DNA of 64,000 bases. It comes from Pseudopedobacter beijingensis (GTDB lineage: Bacteria > Bacteroidota > Bacteroidia > Sphingobacteriales > Sphingobacteriaceae). Below are positions 60,483 to 64,000 of the stretch, one piece after another (position 1 is the stretch's first letter; every line of letters begins with the position of its first letter). Below the pieces are notes generated by a model. It saw only the letters and a list, made by a program, of their open reading frames with translations, had not been told where the DNA came from and searched no databases. The DNA lies in assembly GCF_042678145.1 (NCBI RefSeq), contig NZ_JBHUDG010000002.1, positions 124,001 to 188,000 on the forward strand, written 5' to 3'. The translations under genes and the position numbers were made by a program.

Positions 60483-60513
60483 GTAAGGTAGTGTATCCCT
60501 GATTGATTGTCAA
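60483..60513 (-). promoter_or_regulatory. putative promoter of the ilv-leu operon
   Basis: Minus strand: -33 TTGAC (60509-60513), an 18-bp spacer, -7 TACCTTAC (60483-60490), similar to TAnnTTTG with two mismatches. An A/T-rich run lies upstream as a possible UP element. The leader ORF begins about 35 nt after the expected start. Confidence 0.45.
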
Positions 60514-60742
60514 TACCTTATAAAAAAAAAATAAAAAAAAATTTAAATTTACATTTATTGTATAGGTGTAGTTTTTGTTTTGTTTTAATTATATTACGCA
60601 GAATAATATTCTTATTGATTTGAACCAAACATCAAAACGGTATTCGGTATAATTGCTATGCATACATAATAACTGATCCGATTTCTTCCTGAAATGGGTT
60701 GTGTGCTCAAAAAAGTTGATGAAAACACTACTTTGAGGACAT
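60514..60742. other. spacer between the ilv promoter and atpC terminator
   Basis: Long A- and T-runs near 60520-60550 and otherwise AT-rich sequence. No credible ORF or RNA gene recognised. Confidence 0.4.
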
Positions 60743-60775
60743 AAAAAAAGGTCAGCTTTTCAGCTAACCTTTTTT
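60743..60775 (-). terminator. intrinsic terminator downstream of atpC
   Basis: Arms around aaaaaaggtcagct and agctaacctttttt pair with one mismatch and end in a T-run on the minus strand, just after the atpC stop at 60796. Confidence 0.8.
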
Positions 60776-60795
60776 GTGTTTTTATGTTCAGAATA

Positions 60796-61047
60796 CTATT
60801 TCTCAATAGCGCTTTCTGCAAGCAATATAATCTTGTTGTTTATAACTTCAATAACTCCTCCAGTGATACTGAATTTTTGTTCGGTGTTTGCTGCAGTTCT
60901 AACCACTACTTTACCTTTATCCAAAGTAGAAATAATAGGGGCGTGGTTTTTTAATACTTCAAATGAACCTTGTGTTCCAGGTACTGTTACCGAAGTAATA
61001 TCACCGTCAAATACCTTTTTGTCTGGAGTTAATATTTCTAAAATCAT
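60796..61047 (-). CDS. atpC: F1 ATP synthase epsilon subunit, short form
   Basis: Stalk subunit that contacts the beta subunit and c-ring. The 83-aa protein (MILEILTPDKKVFDGDITSV, then VPGTQGSFEVLKNHAPIIST) covers only the N-terminal beta-sandwich. The C-terminal helical hairpin, present in most epsilon subunits of about 135 residues and able to inhibit ATP hydrolysis, is missing. It follows atpD by 91 bp and is probably co-transcribed. Confidence 0.93.
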   Translation of the reverse strand: MILEILTPDKKVFDGDITSVTVPGTQGSFEVLKNHAPIISTLDKGKVVVRTAANTEQKFSITGGVIEVINNKIILLAESAIEK

Positions 61048-61075
61048 ATTCTTTAAGTATCTAGTAGAAAGTATT

Positions 61076-61123
61076 TAGTATCAAGATTCAAGATAATCGA
61101 AAACGTCCCGATACTTGATACTA
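61076..61123. repeat. inverted repeat in atpD-atpC spacer
   Basis: tagtatcaag (61076-61085) and cttgatacta (61114-61123) are complementary, enclosing an AT-rich loop. Probably an intergenic word repeat or a processing site between atpD and atpC. Confidence 0.5.
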
Positions 61124-61138
61124 ACTACCTGATTCTAT

Positions 61139-62647
61139 TTAAGCAGTTGCCTCAGCTAATAATTTTTTACCTTTTTCTATAGCGTCTTCAATGCTTCCAA
61201 CTAAGTTGAATGCTGCTTCAGGATATTCATCCACTTCACCATCCATAATCATGTTGAAACCTTTGATAGTATCTTTAATGTCTACAAGAACACCTTTTAA
61301 ACCTGTAAACTGCTCAGCAACGTGGAAAGGTTGAGATAAGAAACGTTGTACCCTTCTTGCTCTGGCTACAGTTAATTTATCTTCCTCAGATAACTCGTCC
61401 ATACCTAAAATGGCGATAATATCCTGAAGTTCTTTATAACGTTGTAAGATTTCTTTTACTCTTTGTGCACAAGCATAATGCTCTGGACCAACAACTGCAG
61501 GAGTTAAGATTCTGGAAGTAGAATCTAACGGATCCACAGCAGGGTAAATACCTAGCTCTGCAATTTTACGTGAAAGTACTGTTGTGGCATCTAAGTGAGC
61601 AAAAGTTGTAGCAGGAGCAGGGTCAGTTAAGTCATCCGCAGGAACGTAAACCGCTTGTACAGATGTAATAGATCCTCTCTTCGTCGAAGTGATACGCTCT
61701 TGCATCGCACCCATCTCTGTTGCTAATGTTGGTTGGTAACCTACTGCAGAAGGCATACGACCTAAAAGCGCAGATACCTCTGAACCCGCTTGCGTAAAAC
61801 GGAAGATGTTGTCAATAAAGAATAATACGTCTTTTCCTTGTCCATCATCTTCACCATCACGGAAATATTCTGCAACGGTTAAACCAGATAAAGCAACACG
61901 TGCTCTCGCACCAGGAGGCTCATTCATCTGACCGAAAACGAAAGTACATTTAGAGTCTTTCATTAATTCTTTGTCAACTTTAGAAAGATCCCATCCGCCT
62001 TCTTCCATAGAGTGCATAAAGTCATCACCGTATTTAATAATACCAGACTCTAGCATCTCACGAAGTAAGTCGTTACCCTCACGAGTACGCTCACCCACAC
62101 CAGCGAATACAGAAAGACCACCGTGTCCTTTAGCGATGTTGTTAATTAGTTCCTGGATTAATACGGTTTTACCTACACCCGCACCACCAAATAAACCAAT
62201 TTTACCACCTTTTGCATAAGGCTCAATTAAGTCAATAACTTTAATACCTGTAAACAAGATTTCGTTTTCAGTAGAAAGGTCTTCAAATTTAGGAGGTGCA
62301 TTGTGGATAGACTTACCATTAGTTTTGTCTAATTCTTCAATACCGTCAATAGCATCACCAACAACGTTGAATACACGTCCTTTGATGTTCTCACCAATAG
62401 GCATTTTGATTGGAGCGCCTGTATCAACTACATCCATTCCTCTCACTAAACCGTCTGTAGAGTCCATCGCAATTCCTCTTACCCTATCTTCACCAAGATG
62501 CTGTTGAACCTCTAAAACAATTTTTTGACCATTTTCTTTACGAATTTCTAAGGCATCGTAAATTTTAGGTAGCTTAGAACCTTCGGCAGAGAAGCTAACG
62601 TCTACTACTGGGCCAATGATTTGTGCTATTTTTCCAATGTTTGGCAT
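61139..62647 (-). CDS. atpD: F1 ATP synthase beta subunit
   Basis: Catalytic subunit of the F1Fo ATP synthase. The 502-aa product from the ATG at 62647 (MPNIGKIAQIIGPVVDVSFS) shows Walker A GGAGVGKTVL, GERTREGNDL, Walker B VLFFIDNIFRF, and the substrate and beta-specific ALLGRMPSAVGYQPTLATEM. A TTG at 62659 adds four residues and is not preferred. The remaining ATP synthase genes are elsewhere, a split usual in Bacteroidota. Confidence 0.98.
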   Translation of the reverse strand: MPNIGKIAQIIGPVVDVSFSAEGSKLPKIYDALEIRKENGQKIVLEVQQHLGEDRVRGIAMDSTDGLVRGMDVVDTGAPIKMPIGENIKGRVFNVVGDAIDGIEELDKTNGKSIHNAPPKFEDLSTENEILFTGIKVIDLIEPYAKGGKIGLFGGAGVGKTVLIQELINNIAKGHGGLSVFAGVGERTREGNDLLREMLESGIIKYGDDFMHSMEEGGWDLSKVDKELMKDSKCTFVFGQMNEPPGARARVALSGLTVAEYFRDGEDDGQGKDVLFFIDNIFRFTQAGSEVSALLGRMPSAVGYQPTLATEMGAMQERITSTKRGSITSVQAVYVPADDLTDPAPATTFAHLDATTVLSRKIAELGIYPAVDPLDSTSRILTPAVVGPEHYACAQRVKEILQRYKELQDIIAILGMDELSEEDKLTVARARRVQRFLSQPFHVAEQFTGLKGVLVDIKDTIKGFNMIMDGEVDEYPEAAFNLVGSIEDAIEKGKKLLAEATA

Positions 62648-62713
62648 GTTATATGACAATTTTTATTAAAATCACTTGTTTTTAAGCCTTTTAAGGCTTT
62701 TACTTTGAGTGTG

Positions 62714-62743
62714 CGAAATTACATTTTATTACTTTAATTCAAA
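62714..62743 (-). promoter_or_regulatory. promoter of atpD
   Basis: Minus strand: -33 TTTG (62740-62743), an 18-bp spacer, then -7 TAATTTCG (62714-62721), one base off TAnnTTTG. A small hairpin aagcc-ttttaa-ggctt (62684-62699) lies in the 5' leader. Confidence 0.6.
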
Positions 62744-62864
62744 ACCAATTTTCAATAAATATTTTATATTTTTTAAATAAAACAGGCTTGCATTAAAAAA
62801 TAGAGTATAAGTAAAGATAATTATGGCTTGAATCTTGCTATAAAAACTAAAAAAATATCTACTT

Positions 62865-63005
62865 ATGAAAAACTATATTTACACGATTTCTAGTAGTCCA
62901 TTGCTTAGATTCTTTAAAAGAATTTTCATTGGACTGAAAGGTCTTTTATTCCGAAGGACTGGTTTTCTAAAGCTCAAAGATGCAGATAGAATGATGTTTA
63001 TTTGA
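62865..63005 (+). CDS. small basic ORF of unknown function, 46 aa
   Basis: ATG to TGA, 46 codons, rich in Lys, Arg, Phe, Leu and Ile, for example LLRFFKRIFIGLKGLLFRR, with a Met-rich end. It could be a small membrane-active or regulatory protein. There is no clear Shine-Dalgarno or perfect promoter, though an A/T-rich region lies before it. It sits alone in the 62.7-63.1 kb gap. Could be chance. Confidence 0.4.
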   Translation: MKNYIYTISSSPLLRFFKRIFIGLKGLLFRRTGFLKLKDADRMMFI

Positions 63006-63110
63006 GTTAAATCTCAATTGCAAAATTCTTGTTACGATTTTTTATTTTTTAATTTTTATTTATTATGTTAGCATAATAAGTTGTCAATTTAAAACCTACA
63101 ATCAATTACT

Positions 63111-64000
63111 ATGGTAAAAAAACTAATCTTTGGGATGCTTTTTACAGGTATTTCTTCCGGAGCCGCCTTGGCGCAGGGCTTTCAGGTTAATTTACAGGGG
63201 CAAAAGCAAATAGGAATGGCGGGCGCAGGGTCAGGGTTAGCCTTAGACGAGGCCGCTGTTTATTATAATCCGGGTGCTGTCAGTATGTTGCAGCGTAATG
63301 CTATTTCTGCGGGTATAAGCCCCGTTTTCTTCAAGTCGGCATTTTTGCAATCGGGTTCAAATACTGTAGAGTATAATAAAGACGAAATTGCTACGCCTAT
63401 TCAGGTTTATGGAGTGTGGGGGCCAAAGTCCGGAAAATATAAACTAGGTTTAGGGGTGTATACGCCTTTTGGAGGCTTAAATAATTGGGGAGACGATTGG
63501 AGCGGAAAGTATACAATCACTTCTTTAGACTTAAAAGCAATTTATATACAGCCTACTTTAAGTGTTAAACTTTCAGAAAATATAGGCGTTGGTGCTGGTT
63601 TTGTGTTCAATCACGGTATCGTAGATTTGAAAAGAAGAGTGCCTATTTCTAATAATGCAGGCGAAGCCGGTAGTGCACAATTAAAGGGCAGCGGAAACGC
63701 TTACGGTTGGAATGCTGGTATTTACATGAAGAGTGATAACGGTATTTCGGCAGGTATCTCCTATAAATCTAAAGTGGTAACAAAAGTTGAAGATGGAGAC
63801 GCTATGTTTGATGTGGCTAATTCTTTAAAACCTACATTTCCTACTAAGTTTAATTCAGAGTTGCCTTTACCAGGGACATTAACGCTGGGGTTGGGGTACG
63901 AAGCGAGTAAGAAAACTTTACTGGCCTTAGATTTGAGTTGGACAGATTGGAAAGTATACAAAAGCCTGGATTTTAAATATGATAATAATACAAGAGTACC
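63111..64000 (+). CDS. OmpP1/FadL-family outer-membrane porin, 3' end beyond window
   Basis: Outer-membrane beta-barrel of the FadL/TodX family, which carries hydrophobic substrates across the outer membrane. The ATG at 63111 gives a signal peptide (MVKKLIFGMLFTGISSGAAL, cleavage near AQG), then GFQVNLQGQKQIGMAGAGSG and ALDEAAVYYNPGAVSML, the FadL-type opening with the NPA-like turn, and YTPFGGLNNWGDDWSGKY. About 296 residues are visible and the gene runs off the right end. Substrate unknown. Confidence 0.92.
   Translation, partial: MVKKLIFGMLFTGISSGAALAQGFQVNLQGQKQIGMAGAGSGLALDEAAVYYNPGAVSMLQRNAISAGISPVFFKSAFLQSGSNTVEYNKDEIATPIQVYGVWGPKSGKYKLGLGVYTPFGGLNNWGDDWSGKYTITSLDLKAIYIQPTLSVKLSENIGVGAGFVFNHGIVDLKRRVPISNNAGEAGSAQLKGSGNAYGWNAGIYMKSDNGISAGISYKSKVVTKVEDGDAMFDVANSLKPTFPTKFNSELPLPGTLTLGLGYEASKKTLLALDLSWTDWKVYKSLDFKYDNNTRV

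Noticed and set aside
60612..60821. 69-aa minus-strand frame
   Set aside because: It overlaps the atpC terminator and stop region and has no coding features.

Overview
The window is about 64 kb of AT-rich chromosome from a Bacteroidota bacterium, most likely Sphingobacteriaceae (Pedobacter or Pseudopedobacter type). This is inferred from protein style (GH3-family protein, PduO-type adenosyltransferase, long class II IlvC, small DUF2795-type protein, SIMPL and YceI proteins, many LxxC lipoproteins), from promoters of the Bacteroidota form TTTG/TTG - N18-22 - TAnnTTTG, and from the near absence of Shine-Dalgarno sequences. No rRNA, tRNA, phage, intact IS or CRISPR was recognised.

Layout. 1-9.4 kb: housekeeping genes (deoxynucleoside kinase, trpS, plsC, gatC, a LolD-like ATPase, cobalamin adenosyltransferase, a frameshifted msrB, sucD, rsmI, serS) with several intergenic repeats. 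8.7-14.5 kb: an ECF sigma factor, a DoxX-like membrane protein, a lipocalin-like lipoprotein, an unrecognised 349-aa protein with kinase-fold-like motifs, SIMPL and YceI proteins, queD, and two MITE-like remnants. 14.6-26.7 kb: cryptochrome-DASH, sucAB, a GNAT-like protein, pdxJ, gcvP. 26.8-32.3 kb: a signalling island with two NMT1/THI5-like sensor proteins, one a full histidine kinase and the other ending after the phospho-acceptor helices, plus a second YceI gene and a stand-alone receiver. 32.5-40.7 kb: MBL hydrolase, recJ, lptB, GH3, an ECF sigma / predicted anti-sigma / beta-barrel operon, and an orphan ABC ATPase. 40.8-45.2 kb: ilvA, a fasciclin lipoprotein, a decayed PAP2 gene and an SH3-like lipoprotein. 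45.3-60.5 kb: a single minus-strand ilv-leu operon of twelve genes (ilvE-ilvD-ilvB-ilvN-dinB-like-ilvC-ABC-leuA-leuC-leuD-cimA-leuB). 60.8-64 kb: atpC, atpD, a small ORF and the start of an OmpP1/FadL-type porin.

The strongest discovery is upstream of ilvE: a 26-codon leader ORF in which 14 of residues 2-17 are Leu, Ile or Val. It is followed by an intrinsic terminator 23 nt before ilvE, and the RNA segments can form mutually exclusive 1:2, 2:3 and 3:4 pairings. This is a complete, classical ribosome-dependent attenuator that would control the whole branched-chain amino acid operon. The operon encodes both leucine synthesis and a citramalate route (CimA with LeuCD and LeuB) to 2-oxobutanoate, parallel to the separately transcribed ilvA.

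Promoter, operator and RNA calls come from reading the sequence only. Family assignments come from recognised motifs and were not checked by database search.
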